64,000 nucleotides of DNA from Amycolatopsis benzoatilytica AK 16/65 (GCF_000383915.1 NZ_KB912942.1:5234367-5298366), one strand, 5' to 3'; positions 42,050 to 52,660 are shown, counted from the first letter of the stretch. The notes: generated from the letters alone by a model not told the origin. Numbers and translations: made by a program.

Positions 42050-43510
42050 ATGAACGACACCGCCAGTACGACGCCGTCCGTGCTGATCGTGGGCACCGGG
42101 TTCGGCGGGATCGGTGCCGCGATCGAGCTGAAGCGCGCCGGGTTCGCCGACGTCACCATCCTCGAACGCGCCGCCGAACCGGGCGGGGTGTGGCGGGAGA
42201 ACACCTACCCCGGCGCGGCCTGCGACGTTCCCTCGCCGCTCTACTCGTTCTCCTTCGAACCCAACCCGGACTGGCCGAAGCGGTACGCGATGCAGCCGGA
42301 CATCCACGCCTACCTCAAGCGCGTGATCGAGAAGTACGGCATCGGCCCGCACATCCGGTACGGCCGCGAAGTCACCTCCGCCGCATACGCCGACGGTCGC
42401 TGGCGCGTCGAGACTGCGCAGGGCGAGACCTTCGTGGCGGACGTCTTCGTGCCCGCGGTCGGGCAGCTGTCCCGGCCCGCGCTGCCCTCGATCCCGGGCC
42501 GCGAGAGCTTCGCCGGCACGGCGTTCCACTCCGCCCAGTGGAACCACGATATCCCGTTGGCGGGCAGGAAGATCGCCGTGATCGGCACCGGGGCGAGCGC
42601 GATCCAGTTCGTGCCGGAGATCCGGAAGCAGGCCGCGCACGTCACCGTTTTCCAGCGCACGCCGCCGTACATCATGGCCAAGAACGACGGTCGCTACGCG
42701 GACTGGCAGAAACGCGTCTTCCGCCGTCTGCCCAAGACGCAATGGCTCGGCCGCGCGCGGATCTTCCTGCTCGCCGAGTACGCGACCTACGCGATGACCC
42801 GGCATCCGGTGCTGGCCAAGATCTTCGAGCTGCGCACCGCCCAGCTGCGCCGCCGCCACCTCAAGTCCGCCGCTCTCCGGAAGAAGGTCACCCCGGACTA
42901 TCCGCTGGGCTGCAAGCGGATCCTGTTCACCAACGACTACCTGCCCGCGCTCGCGCAGCCGAACGTGTCCGTCGAAACGGCCCCGATCAAGGAAATCACC
43001 CCGCGCGGGGTGCGCACCGCGGACGGGGTGGAGCACGAAGTCGACGTGCTGATCTACGGCACCGGTTTCAAAGCCACCGAGTTCCTCGGCCCGATGCAGG
43101 TGTTCGGCCGCGACGGCCAGCCGCTGTCCGAGGCCTGGCGCGGCGGCGCCCGCGCGTACCTGGGCCTGACGGTGCCCGGCTTCCCGAACCTGTTCTGCAT
43201 GTACGGCCCGAACACCAACCTCGGCGCCGGTTCGATCATCTACATGATCGAACGCCAAGCCCGGTACCTCCGGCAGGCGGTCGAGCACCTCGCCCGCCCC
43301 GGCGTGGCGTCGCTCGAAGTGCGCGCCGAGGTCGAAGAGCGCTACGACCGCGAGGTGCAGGCCCGGCTCGGGCACAGCGTGTGGAGCGGCTGCACCAGCT
43401 GGTACCGGCAGGAAAACGGCCGGGTGAGCACCAACTGGCCCGGGCTGGTCGTCGAGTACGACCGCCGGACCCGGGTGCTCGACCCGGCCGACTACGTCAT
43501 CCGCTCCTGA
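42050..43510 (+). CDS. Flavin-containing Baeyer-Villiger-type monooxygenase
   Basis: NADPH- and FAD-dependent monooxygenase, 486 residues, close to the usual 500. FAD site GTGFGGIGAAIELKRAG near residue 12; BVMO fingerprint F-x-G-x-x-x-H-x-x-x-W as FAGTAFHSAQW at 154-164; NADPH site VIGTGASAIQFVPEI near 178; and DVLIYGTGFKATEFL near 330. It could turn ketones into esters or lactones. No pathway partners are adjacent, so the substrate is open. Confidence 0.92.
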   Translation: MNDTASTTPSVLIVGTGFGGIGAAIELKRAGFADVTILERAAEPGGVWRENTYPGAACDVPSPLYSFSFEPNPDWPKRYAMQPDIHAYLKRVIEKYGIGPHIRYGREVTSAAYADGRWRVETAQGETFVADVFVPAVGQLSRPALPSIPGRESFAGTAFHSAQWNHDIPLAGRKIAVIGTGASAIQFVPEIRKQAAHVTVFQRTPPYIMAKNDGRYADWQKRVFRRLPKTQWLGRARIFLLAEYATYAMTRHPVLAKIFELRTAQLRRRHLKSAALRKKVTPDYPLGCKRILFTNDYLPALAQPNVSVETAPIKEITPRGVRTADGVEHEVDVLIYGTGFKATEFLGPMQVFGRDGQPLSEAWRGGARAYLGLTVPGFPNLFCMYGPNTNLGAGSIIYMIERQARYLRQAVEHLARPGVASLEVRAEVEERYDREVQARLGHSVWSGCTSWYRQENGRVSTNWPGLVVEYDRRTRVLDPADYVIRS

Positions 43511-43547
43511 GCGGCTAGGCCGGAGAGAACCGGCCTAGCCGCTCAGG
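43506..43547. terminator. Bidirectional terminator between monooxygenase and chitinase
   Basis: CCTGAGCGGCTAGGCCGG and its perfect 18-bp complement around AGAGAA. It begins in the monooxygenase stop region and ends 4 bp before the chitinase stop, so it serves both convergent genes. Confidence 0.88.
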
Positions 43548-43551
43548 AGGG

Positions 43552-45051
43552 TCAGGGAAGGTCCTTCAGCCCCGCGCTGACCGTGTTCGCGAAGCCGTAT
43601 CCGTTCGACGCGTCCCAGTTGATCGACCAGGTCATCGCGCCGCGCAGGTCCGGATAGGCCGCCGAGGGCTTGAACGAGCCGCAGCCGGAACCCTTGGCCA
43701 TGCAGTTCATCGCCGACACGACGTTCGACGGCGGCTGGTAACCGCCGCCCGCCGCGGAACCGGACGACGGCAGGCCGAAGGCGACCTGGTCGGCGCGCAG
43801 GCCGCCCTGCAGCTGGATGCAGGAGAGCGCGGTGAGGAAGTCGACCGTGCCTTGCGAGTAGACGCTTCCGTTGCAGCCGTTCATCGCGCCCGAGTTGTAG
43901 TACTGCATGTTGACGACAGTGAGGATGTCCTTGATGTTCAGCGCCAGCTGGAAGTAGCCGCCCTGGGCGGACTGCATGTCGATGGTCTGCGGTGCCATCG
44001 TGATCACCGAACCGCCGCCGGCGTGAATGCCGCGCAGCGCCTGTGCCATGTAGGTGGCGTTGATGCCGTTCTCGAGGTCGATGTCGACGCCGTCGAACCC
44101 GTAGGTCGAGATCAGCTGCTTCACCGAGTTGGCGAAGTTGTCCGCCGACGAGCTGTCGCCGACGCTGATCGTGCCCTTCTCGCCGCCGACCGAGATGATC
44201 ACCTTCTGGCCGCGCGCCTGCACGGTCTTGATGTCCGCGCGGAACTGCGCGTCGGTGTAGCCGCCGAGCTTGGACGACAGGCCCGGATCGAGCGTGAAGC
44301 TCACCGCGCCGGGCGTGCTGGTGGCGTCGGCGAAGGCGACCGCGATGACGTTGTAGGTGGTCGGTACGTCCGCCAGTTTCAACGTCTTCGCGCCGTTGTC
44401 GAAGTTCTGCCAGTAGCCGGTGAGGATGTGCTTCGGCAGGCCGCTCTCCACCGGCGGCGGCGTGGTCGTGGTCGGCGTCGACGAACTGGCGGACGTGGTG
44501 GGAACGGTCGGCGGGGCCGAGGTGGTGGGCGAGGTGGTGGGCGGGGTGCCCGGACCGTCGAGGCTGACGTCGTCGGCGAGGTAGGCGGGCTGGCCGTACC
44601 AGCCGTGCAGGTACACGGTCAGGCTGGTGGACGAGCCGGTGGTGAAGCTCAGGCTGAGCTGCTGCCACCCGCTGCCGCCGGGAGTCCACGTGCTCTGCTC
44701 GACCGAGCCGGAGACGCCCAGGTAGACGTAGCTGCCCTGGACCCAGGCGGACAGTTTGTACGCGGTGTTCGCCTGCACAGTGACCTGCTGCGAGCACTGT
44801 CCGGTGTCGGACGAGGACGGCGCGGCGCTCAGCGAATGGCTGCCGTCGTGCGCCTGGGTGGCGACCACCGAAGCCGTTCCGGTGCAGGTCCAGCCGTCGA
44901 GCGAACCGCTCTCGAAGCCGGGGTTGGCGAGGATGTTGGCGGCCGATGCGGTGCCGGAGCCCAGCGAGAGCGTGACGCCGAGCGCCAGCGCTACCGAGGC
45001 CAGCAGGGACAACAGCGCAGGCAGGCGCCGTCGGGACGGGTGTGGGGACAC
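43552..45051 (-). CDS. Secreted GH18 chitinase with N-terminal carbohydrate-binding domain
   Basis: 499 residues. Signal peptide (about 1-38, ending GTASA), a CBM-like beta-sandwich (about 39-170, [20 protein letters not shown]), a Thr/Pro/Ser linker (about 170-205) and a GH18 barrel (about 208-499). The catalytic DxxDxDxE is FDGVDIDLE near 319-326, with Glu as acid. MQYYNSG near 377 and a C-terminal MTWSINWD are typical. Degrades chitin outside the cell. Upstream a DasR-like site overlaps the promoter, suggesting N-acetylglucosamine-responsive control. Confidence 0.94.
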   Translation of the reverse strand: MSPHPSRRRLPALLSLLASVALALGVTLSLGSGTASAANILANPGFESGSLDGWTCTGTASVVATQAHDGSHSLSAAPSSSDTGQCSQQVTVQANTAYKLSAWVQGSYVYLGVSGSVEQSTWTPGGSGWQQLSLSFTTGSSTSLTVYLHGWYGQPAYLADDVSLDGPGTPPTTSPTTSAPPTVPTTSASSSTPTTTTPPPVESGLPKHILTGYWQNFDNGAKTLKLADVPTTYNVIAVAFADATSTPGAVSFTLDPGLSSKLGGYTDAQFRADIKTVQARGQKVIISVGGEKGTISVGDSSSADNFANSVKQLISTYGFDGVDIDLENGINATYMAQALRGIHAGGGSVITMAPQTIDMQSAQGGYFQLALNIKDILTVVNMQYYNSGAMNGCNGSVYSQGTVDFLTALSCIQLQGGLRADQVAFGLPSSGSAAGGGYQPPSNVVSAMNCMAKGSGCGSFKPSAAYPDLRGAMTWSINWDASNGYGFANTVSAGLKDLP

Positions 45052-45091
45052 GGTCGGACCTCCGCGGGGGCAGTGAGGCAGATCACCTCAA

Positions 45092-45107
45092 AGTGGACTA
45101 GACCAAT
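45092..45107. promoter_or_regulatory. DasR-responsive element (dre) upstream of the chitinase
   Basis: AGTGGACTAGACCAAT, 14 of 16 matches to the Streptomyces dre consensus (A[C/G]TGGTCTAGACCA[G/C]T). It sits 41 bp upstream of the chitinase GTG and next to TTGACT (45118-45113, minus strand), a possible -35. Confidence 0.75.
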
Positions 45108-45207
45108 GCGGAAGTCAAGGAACTTTCGGCGGGCCATCCGCGACCCGCCGGGCGGGCAGCGGCAGAATGCAGACCCAGAGCCACCCGAGACGAAGCAGGA
45201 GCCTGGT

Positions 45208-47589
45208 TTGAGCGTGCAGTCGGTCGAGCAGCGGATCGCCGAAGAGCTGGGGGTGCGCGAAGGGCAGGTCAAGGCCGCCGTCACGCTCCTCGACGAGGGG
45301 TCGACGGTGCCGTTCATCGCCCGGTACCGCAAAGAGGTCACCGGAGAGCTGGACGACGCCCAGCTGCGGACGCTCGAAGAGCGCCTGCGCTACCTCCGCG
45401 AGCTGGACGAACGCCGGGCCGCGGTGCTCGACTCGATCCGGAGCCAGGGCAAGCTGGACGACGAGCTCGAAGCGCAGATCCTCGCCGCGGACACCAAATC
45501 GCGGCTGGAGGACATCTACCTGCCCTACAAGCCCAAGCGGCGCACCAAGGCACAGATCGCCCGCGAAGCCGGCCTGGAGCCGCTGGCCGACGGACTGCTG
45601 AACGACCCCGCGACGGACCCGCAGGCGGCCGCCGCGGTGTTCGTGGACGCGGACAAGGGCGTCGCCGACACGCAGGCCGCACTGGACGGCGCACGCGCGA
45701 TCCTGGTCGAGCGGTTCGCCGAGGACGCCGACCTGATCGGCGAGCTGCGCGAGAAGATGTGGGCCGAGGGCCACCTGGCGTCCAAGGTCCGCGCGGGCAA
45801 GGAGACCGACGGGGCCAAGTTCTCCGACTACTTCGCCTTCTCCGAGCCCTACACCAAGCTCCCCTCGCACCGGATCCTCGCCATGCTGCGCGGCGAGAAG
45901 GAAGAAGTCCTCGACCTGTCGATGGAGCCGTCCGAACCGGTCGCCGAGGACGCCCCGCCGCGGGTCGGCCCGACCGAGTACGAGCAGCGCATCGCCGCCC
46001 GGTTCGGCATCAGCCAGCAGGACCGGCCTGCCGACAAGTGGCTCGGCGACACCGTGCGCTGGGCCTGGCGCACGAAGATCCTCCTGCACCTGGGCATCGA
46101 CCTGCGGATGCGGCTGCGCCAGTCGGCCGAGGACGACGCCGTGCGCGTGTTCGCCGCGAACCTGCGCGACCTGCTGCTGGCCGCCCCGGCCGGCACCCGC
46201 GCGACGATGGGCCTCGACCCGGGCTTCCGCACCGGCGTGAAGGTGGCCGTGGTCGACGCGACCGGCAAGGTCGTCGACACCCACGTGATCTACCCGCACC
46301 AGCCGGCGAACAAGTGGGACCAGTCGATCGCCGAACTGGCCGTGCTGGCCAAGAAGCACAACGTCGACCTGATCTCGATCGGCAACGGCACCGCGTCGCG
46401 GGAGACCGACAAACTGGCCATCGAGCTGATCAAGAAGCACCCGGAGCTCAAGCTCACCAAGGCGGTCGTGTCCGAGGCGGGCGCGTCCGTGTACTCCGCT
46501 TCGGCGTTCGCTTCGCAGGAACTGCCCGGCATGGACGTCTCGCTGCGCGGCGCGGTCTCGATCGCCCGCCGGCTGCAGGACCCACTGGCCGAGCTGGTGA
46601 AGATCGACCCGAAGTCGATCGGCGTCGGCCAGTACCAGCACGACCTGTCCGAGGTGTCGCTGTCGCGGTCGCTGGACGCGGTGGTCGAGGACTGCGTGAA
46701 CGCGGTCGGCGTGGACGTGAACACCGCGTCCGCTCCCCTGCTGACCCGCGTTTCGGGCATCACCACGTCGCTGGCCGAGAACATCGTGGCGCACCGCGAC
46801 AGCAACGGCCCGTTCCGTTCCCGCACCGCGCTCAAGGACGTCGCCCGCCTGGGCCCGAAGGCGTTCGAGCAGTGCGCCGGCTTCCTCCGCATCCCGGACG
46901 GCGACGACCCGCTCGACGCGTCCTCGGTGCACCCGGAGTCCTACCCGGTGGTCCGGCGGATCCTCGACCGCACCGGCACCGGCATCCGCGAGCTGATCGG
47001 CAACGAGCGCACCCTGAAGACGCTGAAGCCGGCCGAGTTCGTCGACGAGACATTCGGCCTGCCGACCGTCACCGACATCCTGTCCGAGCTGGAGAAGCCG
47101 GGCCGCGACCCGCGTCCGGCGTTCAAGACCGCGACCTTCGCCGAGGGCGTGGAGAAGATCGCCGACCTGAAGCCGGGGATGCGCCTGGAGGGCGTCGTCA
47201 CGAACGTGGCCGCGTTCGGCGCGTTCATCGACGTCGGCGTGCACCAGGACGGCCTGGCGCACGTTTCGGCGCTGTCGAAGAACTTCGTGAAGGACCCGCG
47301 CGAGGTGGTGAAGCCCGGCGACATCGTGAAGGTGAAGGTGCTCGAGGTCGACGTGCCGCGCAAGCGGATCTCGCTGACGCTGCGGCTGGACGACGAGCCG
47401 GGCGCCGGGAACAACCGCGGTGGCGGTGGGGGCCGGGACCGTGGCCAGGGCAGCGGCGGCCAGGGCGGCCAGGGCGGTCAGCGGCGGAATCCGCAGCAGC
47501 GCGGGGGCGGCGGCGGCCGGGATCGTCGTGACTCCGGAGGCAGCGGCTCGATGGCGGACGCGCTTCGTCGGGCCGGGTTCGGCAAGTAG
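45208..47589 (+). CDS. tex: Tex family transcription accessory protein
   Basis: RNA-binding Tex protein, 793 residues. It has the N-terminal helical Tex region ([17 protein letters not shown] near 31), a YqgF/RNase H-like domain (about 330-430, [17 protein letters not shown]), helix-hairpin-helix repeats (about 490-560) and an S1 domain near 650-725 ([20 protein letters not shown]). The tail is Gly/Arg-rich. TTG at 45208 is chosen because AGGAG lies 6 bp upstream; the GTG at 45214 is the alternative. It is followed by a palindrome array. Confidence 0.96.
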   Translation: MSVQSVEQRIAEELGVREGQVKAAVTLLDEGSTVPFIARYRKEVTGELDDAQLRTLEERLRYLRELDERRAAVLDSIRSQGKLDDELEAQILAADTKSRLEDIYLPYKPKRRTKAQIAREAGLEPLADGLLNDPATDPQAAAAVFVDADKGVADTQAALDGARAILVERFAEDADLIGELREKMWAEGHLASKVRAGKETDGAKFSDYFAFSEPYTKLPSHRILAMLRGEKEEVLDLSMEPSEPVAEDAPPRVGPTEYEQRIAARFGISQQDRPADKWLGDTVRWAWRTKILLHLGIDLRMRLRQSAEDDAVRVFAANLRDLLLAAPAGTRATMGLDPGFRTGVKVAVVDATGKVVDTHVIYPHQPANKWDQSIAELAVLAKKHNVDLISIGNGTASRETDKLAIELIKKHPELKLTKAVVSEAGASVYSASAFASQELPGMDVSLRGAVSIARRLQDPLAELVKIDPKSIGVGQYQHDLSEVSLSRSLDAVVEDCVNAVGVDVNTASAPLLTRVSGITTSLAENIVAHRDSNGPFRSRTALKDVARLGPKAFEQCAGFLRIPDGDDPLDASSVHPESYPVVRRILDRTGTGIRELIGNERTLKTLKPAEFVDETFGLPTVTDILSELEKPGRDPRPAFKTATFAEGVEKIADLKPGMRLEGVVTNVAAFGAFIDVGVHQDGLAHVSALSKNFVKDPREVVKPGDIVKVKVLEVDVPRKRISLTLRLDDEPGAGNNRGGGGGRDRGQGSGGQGGQGGQRRNPQQRGGGGGRDRRDSGGSGSMADALRRAGFGK

Positions 47590-47593
47590 GACA

Positions 47594-47702
47594 CCCCAAT
47601 GCCACATTGGGTGCGTCAGACGCACCCAATGTGGCATTCGGTGCGTTCAGCGCACCCAATGTGGCATTCGGTGCGTTCAGCGCACCCAATGCCACATTGG
47701 GG
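47594..47702. repeat. Array of four palindromic units, exact 30-bp period
   Basis: Same family as the array at 19616. Cores are at 47599, 47629, 47659 and 47689 (central ATG). The first and last cores are CCCAATGCCACATTGGG; the two inner cores read CCCAATGTGGCATTCGGTGC. The linkers GTTCAGCG and GTCAGACG are conserved. It lies between convergent tex and the acyl-CoA dehydrogenase gene. Confidence 0.95.
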
Positions 47703-47736
47703 CAGCGTCGGACGGCGCGCTGACGGGTAGCGCGCG

Positions 47737-49452
47737 TCAGGGATTCATCTCGTAGGCGCCGGACAGATCCCGCACCAGCGCCCACACCCGGTCGAACCGC
47801 TCGCCGTCCACCACCGGCTTGCGCAGGCCGGACAGCACCAGCTCCTGTTGCTTCTCCGTCGAGCTCGGCTTGCCGTGCAGATCGACCGCGGCGAGGCTGA
47901 AGTCCTGAACCAGCACCGCGAACAGCTGGTCGATCAGGTCGTCGGCGACGCCGGTCAGCTCGGCTTGCTCCAGGATCAGCTGGCCGTACACCACGAGGGT
48001 GAACAGCTCGGTCAGCGCGAGCCCGAAGTCCAGGTCCTTCTGCTGCGCCTCGTCCGGCGTGGCCTCCGACAGCAGCCGCACCAGCACACCGGCCTGTTCG
48101 GCGAACAGCGCGACGTTCGGGATGTGCTTGGCGTTTTCGTAGGCCGGTTTCCAGTCGTGGAACCGGATCTTCGACAGCCCGCGCGCCGGGCCTTGGCGGA
48201 ACAGGAAGTCGTCGTCGGCCGCGTCGTCGCGGGTCGGGACCGGCGCGTACTCCTCCGGCGCGAACAGGTACGCGGGCATGAACTTCGCGATCAGCGCGAG
48301 GTTCACCGCGACGGTGCCCTCCAGTTTGGGCAGCCCGTCGATGTCGTTCTTCGCCATCGCCAGGTACGTGTCGGCCTCGAATCCCTTGGCCGCCACCACA
48401 TCCGCGACCAGGCCGATCACCTTCTGCGCCTCGGTGGTGACCTTCATCTTGGTGATCGGGTTGTACAGCAGGTAGCGGCGGTCCTGCTGGTTCGCCGAGC
48501 GGAAGTAGTCGACCGCACGGTCGGAGAACAGCTTCATCCCGTTCAGCCGCGCGTACGCCTCGACGAATTCACGGCGCACGTGCGGGAAATCGGTGACCGG
48601 GTTGCCGTACAGGATCCGGTTGTGCGCGTGCGTGATCGCCTCGTACAGCGAGTGCGTCGCCATTCCGATGCCGCCGAAGCACAGGTTGAACTTGCCGATG
48701 TTGACCGTGTTCAGCGCGGCGCTGAACGCTTCCGGTCCAGTGTGGAGGATGTCCTCGGCGCGCACCGGGTAGTCCTCCAGCCGGAACTCCGCCACGTACA
48801 TCTGCGACGGCACGACGTTCTTCACCACGTGGTAGTTCGGATGCTCGGAATCGGCGTAGAAGAACACGTACTGCTCGGGTCCTTCGACGCCCTCGATCCG
48901 GCCGAACACCGAAACCGTGCGGGCGCAGTTCCCGTTGCCGATGTAGTACTTCGACCCGGTGGCGCGGTAGCCGCCCTCGCCGTCCGGGGTGAGCACGAGG
49001 TCGGACGAGTAGATGTCCGCCCCGTGCTCCTTTTCGGACAGCCCGAACGCGCCGACGCCGCCCGCGTCCAGCGCCTCGGCGGCGCGTTTGCGGGCGGCTG
49101 CGTTCGCGCTCTGCCACACCGGGCCGAGGCCGAGGATGGTGACTTGCCACGGGTACCAGTAGTTCAGGCCGTAGAAGCCGAGGATCTCCGACAGCGCCGC
49201 GACCCGGCTGGTGTCCCAGCGCTTGTCCGGATTCCCCGCCGAGTCCGAGGCCGGGGTGAGGAAGGTCGAGAACAGGCCTTCCCGCCCGGCGAACTCGAGG
49301 AAGTCGGCGTAGAACTCGCGTTCGTGGTACGCCTCGGTCAGGCGCCGCTTGCCGCGCGCTTCGAACCAGTCGATCGTCGCCCGCAGCAGGCGCTGGGTCT
49401 CCGGGTCGAACTTCCGGGCGTCGTAGTCCCGCGGGTTCAGCAGCGCGCTCAT
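47737..49452 (-). CDS. Acyl-CoA dehydrogenase
   Basis: FAD-dependent acyl-CoA dehydrogenase-like protein, 571 residues, longer than the usual 380-400 and so of the large-type group. FGLSEKEHGADIYSSDL near residue 135, YIGNGNCARTVSVFGRI near 170 and the C-terminal helical domain (IGLVADVVAAKGFEADTYL near 345) are visible. GGAG 5 bp before the ATG supports the start. It is downstream of a serine hydrolase gene with a 12-bp gap; the two are probably co-transcribed. Substrate unknown. Confidence 0.88.
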   Translation of the reverse strand: MSALLNPRDYDARKFDPETQRLLRATIDWFEARGKRRLTEAYHEREFYADFLEFAGREGLFSTFLTPASDSAGNPDKRWDTSRVAALSEILGFYGLNYWYPWQVTILGLGPVWQSANAAARKRAAEALDAGGVGAFGLSEKEHGADIYSSDLVLTPDGEGGYRATGSKYYIGNGNCARTVSVFGRIEGVEGPEQYVFFYADSEHPNYHVVKNVVPSQMYVAEFRLEDYPVRAEDILHTGPEAFSAALNTVNIGKFNLCFGGIGMATHSLYEAITHAHNRILYGNPVTDFPHVRREFVEAYARLNGMKLFSDRAVDYFRSANQQDRRYLLYNPITKMKVTTEAQKVIGLVADVVAAKGFEADTYLAMAKNDIDGLPKLEGTVAVNLALIAKFMPAYLFAPEEYAPVPTRDDAADDDFLFRQGPARGLSKIRFHDWKPAYENAKHIPNVALFAEQAGVLVRLLSEATPDEAQQKDLDFGLALTELFTLVVYGQLILEQAELTGVADDLIDQLFAVLVQDFSLAAVDLHGKPSSTEKQQELVLSGLRKPVVDGERFDRVWALVRDLSGAYEMNP

Positions 49453-49464
49453 CGCATCTCCAGG

Positions 49465-50793
49465 TCAGCCGTGGTTACCGCCCGGTAACCTTAGCGCGGT
49501 GCGGCCGCCGAATTCCAGCGCGTCCACCCGGCCGTGGCCGTCGCGCCGGAAACGGGCGCTCGGCCTGCGGGTGTCCGTGGCCCGGGCGAGCAGGTCTTCG
49601 CCGACGAAGACGACCTCGAACGGCGGCGGCGAGACGATGTCCGAGCTGTCGCTGTCGAGCAGCATCTGGGCCCAGAGCGAGCCGTCCCGCTCGGTGACTT
49701 CGAGGGCGAGCGCACCGGTCTCGAACTTGCCGAGGAATTCGCCCGGTTCGACCGCCACCGCCGGCGCGCTTTCCAGGCTCGGCAGCCCGGCGAGGTGCTC
49801 CAGGCACCAGTCGACGATCCGCGGGCCGAGCGCACTGCCGCCCACGCTGTTGGTGAGCACGGTGACCGCGAGGTCCTCGCTCGGCGCCAGCTGGAATTCG
49901 GACAACTGCAGGTTGCTGACGTTGCCGCCGTGCCGCACCAGCTGGGTGCCGCCGTGGCGCTGCCGCAGCCAGGACAGCCCGACCTCCTCGATCGCCAGCG
50001 CCGCCGGACGCTGCGCGGCCTGCATCAGTTTCCGGGTCTCGTCGCTGAGCACCTTGCCGCCGGACAGCTGGAACCGAGCCCACTTCAGCTGGTCACGGGC
50101 AGTGGACCAGAGCCCGCCAGCCGGCGCGTCGCTCCGCGAAAGCCCGACCAGGTGCGCGACCGCCGGGCCGTCCTCGCGCATCGCGTGGCCGACCGCGTGA
50201 CGGCGGGTGAGCACCTCCCACGGCTGGAAGAACGAATCCGTCATTTCCAGCGGGGCCAGCAGCCGGGTGCGGACGAACTCCTCGTACGGGAGCCCGGAGA
50301 CCGCTTCGACAAGCCGGCCGGCCAGCAGGAAGCCGGCGTTGCAGTAGGAGAAGACCTCGCCGACCGGGAAGATCTGCGGCAGTTCGTCGAACTTCCGCAC
50401 CGCGCGGGCGAGCGCGTCGTCGCCCCAGCCGGTGTCGACCTCGATGTCGCCGAGAAAGCCGGAGCTGTGCGTGAGGAGATGCCGCAGCGTCACGGTTTCG
50501 CGGGCGACCGGGTCGGACAGCCGCAGCTCCGGCAGGTAGCCCGCGATCGGCGCGTCCAGTTCGAGCACGCCGTCCTCGACCAGCACCAGTGCCGCGGTGG
50601 CGGCGAACGTCTTGCTGGTGGAGCCGATCATGAACAGCGTGTCGTCGTCCACCGGCAGCTGGGTGTCCACACTGGACACTCCGGCGGTGAGCAGCGTTTC
50701 CTCGCCGCGGTAAGCGATTCCGACCGATACGCCGGGCACCGCGGCTTCCCGCGCCCAGTCGCCGAGCAGTCCCCGGAGTTCGTCTGCACTCAT
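49465..50793 (-). CDS. Beta-lactamase/DD-peptidase-like serine hydrolase
   Basis: 442 residues of the class C beta-lactamase/esterase family. The nucleophile motif is MIGSTSKTF (Ser58-x-x-Lys61), the second motif YCNAG near 149. RHGGNVSNLQLSEF near 293 is the third. No signal peptide, so probably a cytosolic esterase or peptidase. A C-terminal beta-domain follows the catalytic part (about 345-442). First gene of an operon with acyl-CoA dehydrogenase. Confidence 0.9.
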   Translation of the reverse strand: MSADELRGLLGDWAREAAVPGVSVGIAYRGEETLLTAGVSSVDTQLPVDDDTLFMIGSTSKTFAATAALVLVEDGVLELDAPIAGYLPELRLSDPVARETVTLRHLLTHSSGFLGDIEVDTGWGDDALARAVRKFDELPQIFPVGEVFSYCNAGFLLAGRLVEAVSGLPYEEFVRTRLLAPLEMTDSFFQPWEVLTRRHAVGHAMREDGPAVAHLVGLSRSDAPAGGLWSTARDQLKWARFQLSGGKVLSDETRKLMQAAQRPAALAIEEVGLSWLRQRHGGTQLVRHGGNVSNLQLSEFQLAPSEDLAVTVLTNSVGGSALGPRIVDWCLEHLAGLPSLESAPAVAVEPGEFLGKFETGALALEVTERDGSLWAQMLLDSDSSDIVSPPPFEVVFVGEDLLARATDTRRPSARFRRDGHGRVDALEFGGRTALRLPGGNHG

Positions 50794-51072
50794 GCCGCCA
50801 CTGTCGCACCCGGCGCCTGGCCGGGACTGGTGGGAACGGACGAAGATCGCCGGCCCGCTTCGTCGGTTCGCGCATGGCGGCCTGCGGGCGATATCACGTA
50901 GCCCTGCCGATCTTGGCCCGCTACACTGGACGACGCGGTCCGCTCAGTTCTGCCTCGGGCCGCGCTTCACTGTTGTCGACGACCACGCGCCGCAGCCGTC
51001 CGAGGCCGCGCCGGGCAGGACAACCGCCGCAACGTACGGAGATACCGGACGCCTCTGCGCGTCCATACCGCC

Positions 51073-52614
51073 ATGACGACTTTCACTGAACTCGGCCTGC
51101 CCAAACCCCTGGTCGACGCCCTCGCGCAGCAGGGTGTCACCGAGCCGTTCCCGATCCAGGCCGCGACGCTGCCGCACACGCTCGCCGGCCGCGACGTGCT
51201 CGGCCGCGGCCGCACCGGCTCCGGCAAGACCTACGGCTTCGTGCTGCCCGTGCTGGCCCGCCTGGCGGCCGGCCCGACCCGGCGCCGGCCCGGCCGCCCG
51301 CGCGCGCTGATCCTCGCGCCGACCCGTGAGCTGGCCACCCAGATCGAGGCCGCGATCGTGCCGCTGGCGCGCCCGCTGGGCCTCAAGGCCACCACGATCT
51401 TCGGCGGCGTGAGCGCGAACCCGCAGATCACCCGCCTGCGCGACGGCGTCGACATCGTCGTCGCCTGCCCCGGACGGCTCGCCGATCACATGCGCTCCGG
51501 CGAGGCGAAGCTGGACAAGATCGAAATCACCGTCCTCGACGAGGCCGACCACATGGCCGACCTGGGCTTCCTGCCCGAGGTCCGGCGCATCATGGCGGCG
51601 ACCCCGGAGCGCGGCCAGCGCCTGCTGTTCTCCGCGACCCTGGACAACGGCATCGACGTGCTGGCCAAGCAGTTCATGAACGACCCGGTGCTGCACAGCG
51701 TCGACTCGGCGCAGTCGCCGGTCTCCACCATGACGCACCACGTGCTGCACCTGGAGGAGACGCACCGGCTCCCGGTCCTGGTCGATCTGACCGCCGCGCC
51801 GGGCCGCACTCTGGTGTTCACCCGCACCAAGCACCGCGCGAAGGCGCTCACCCGGAAGCTCATCGCCAACGGCGTCCCCGCGGTCGAGCTGCACGGCAAC
51901 CTGGGCCAGAACGCTCGCACCCGGAACTTGGAGGCATTCTCCTCCGGCACCGCGAAGACCCTGGTGGCCACGGACATCGCGGCCCGCGGCATCCACGTGG
52001 ACGACGTGACCCTGGTGATCCACGCGGACCCGCCGGTCGAGCACAAGGCGTACCTGCACCGCTCCGGCCGTACCGCCCGAGCGGGCGCGTCCGGCACCGT
52101 CGTCACGCTGATGACCGACGAGCAGGTCTCCGACGTCCGGGCGCTGACCCGCAAGGCCGGGATCTCCCCGACCACCACGCGGATCTCGCCGTCGCACCCG
52201 CTGCTGTCCGAACTGGCCCCCGGCGACCGGTCCTTCACTGCCTCGCCGCGCCGCCCGGTCGTGGACGACCGGCCGTCCAAGGTGACCGCTACCGGTGCCG
52301 CGCCTGGTGCTGGCCGTCGCCGCGGAGCCCCTTCGGAAAACCGCGGCGGGCAGGGGGCGCGGGCCGCTTCGCAGGCGCGTCGCGCCGCCGGGACGCGAGG
52401 TGGCCCTCGACAGGGCGCGGAGCCGCGAGGCGCTCGCGCCGGGTCTGCTGAGCGGCAGCCCCGCCGGGAAGACCAGCCCCGCGCTTCGAACACGGGCGGT
52501 CGCCGCGCCGCCGATGGCAGCCGCGCTTCCGGCAACGCCCGCCGCGCGTCCGGCGGACAGCCGTCACGGGGCCGCCGCAACGGCAGCTCCGCTGGCGGAC
52601 GCCGGGATTCCTGA
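51073..52614 (+). CDS. DEAD-box RNA helicase
   Basis: ATP-dependent RNA unwinding protein, 513 residues. Q motif (LPKPLVDALAQQGVTEPFPI), Walker A GRTGSGKT near 45, PTRELATQ near 88, DEAD in VLDEADHMADLGF near 155, SAT near 186 and HRSGRTARAG near 330 are all intact. After about residue 385 a disordered, Arg/Gly-rich tail is typical of RNA-binding extensions. A possible -10 (TACACT, 50922-50927) would leave a leader of about 140 nt before the ATG; nothing else is seen between 50794 and 51072. Confidence 0.95.
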   Translation: MTTFTELGLPKPLVDALAQQGVTEPFPIQAATLPHTLAGRDVLGRGRTGSGKTYGFVLPVLARLAAGPTRRRPGRPRALILAPTRELATQIEAAIVPLARPLGLKATTIFGGVSANPQITRLRDGVDIVVACPGRLADHMRSGEAKLDKIEITVLDEADHMADLGFLPEVRRIMAATPERGQRLLFSATLDNGIDVLAKQFMNDPVLHSVDSAQSPVSTMTHHVLHLEETHRLPVLVDLTAAPGRTLVFTRTKHRAKALTRKLIANGVPAVELHGNLGQNARTRNLEAFSSGTAKTLVATDIAARGIHVDDVTLVIHADPPVEHKAYLHRSGRTARAGASGTVVTLMTDEQVSDVRALTRKAGISPTTTRISPSHPLLSELAPGDRSFTASPRRPVVDDRPSKVTATGAAPGAGRRRGAPSENRGGQGARAASQARRAAGTRGGPRQGAEPRGARAGSAERQPRREDQPRASNTGGRRAADGSRASGNARRASGGQPSRGRRNGSSAGGRRDS

Positions 52615-52660
52615 ACCGGGGCACGTCCAGGCAGGCGCACCAGGCAGACCGGGTGCCGGG

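Noticed and set aside
45115..47637. Very long open frame antisense to tex (and similar frames antisense to 2718-1420, 9911-12721 and 39434-43375)
   Set aside because: These follow from high GC with GC3 bias. The proteins are Arg/Gly/Ala-rich without domains, and real genes with motifs lie on the other strand.
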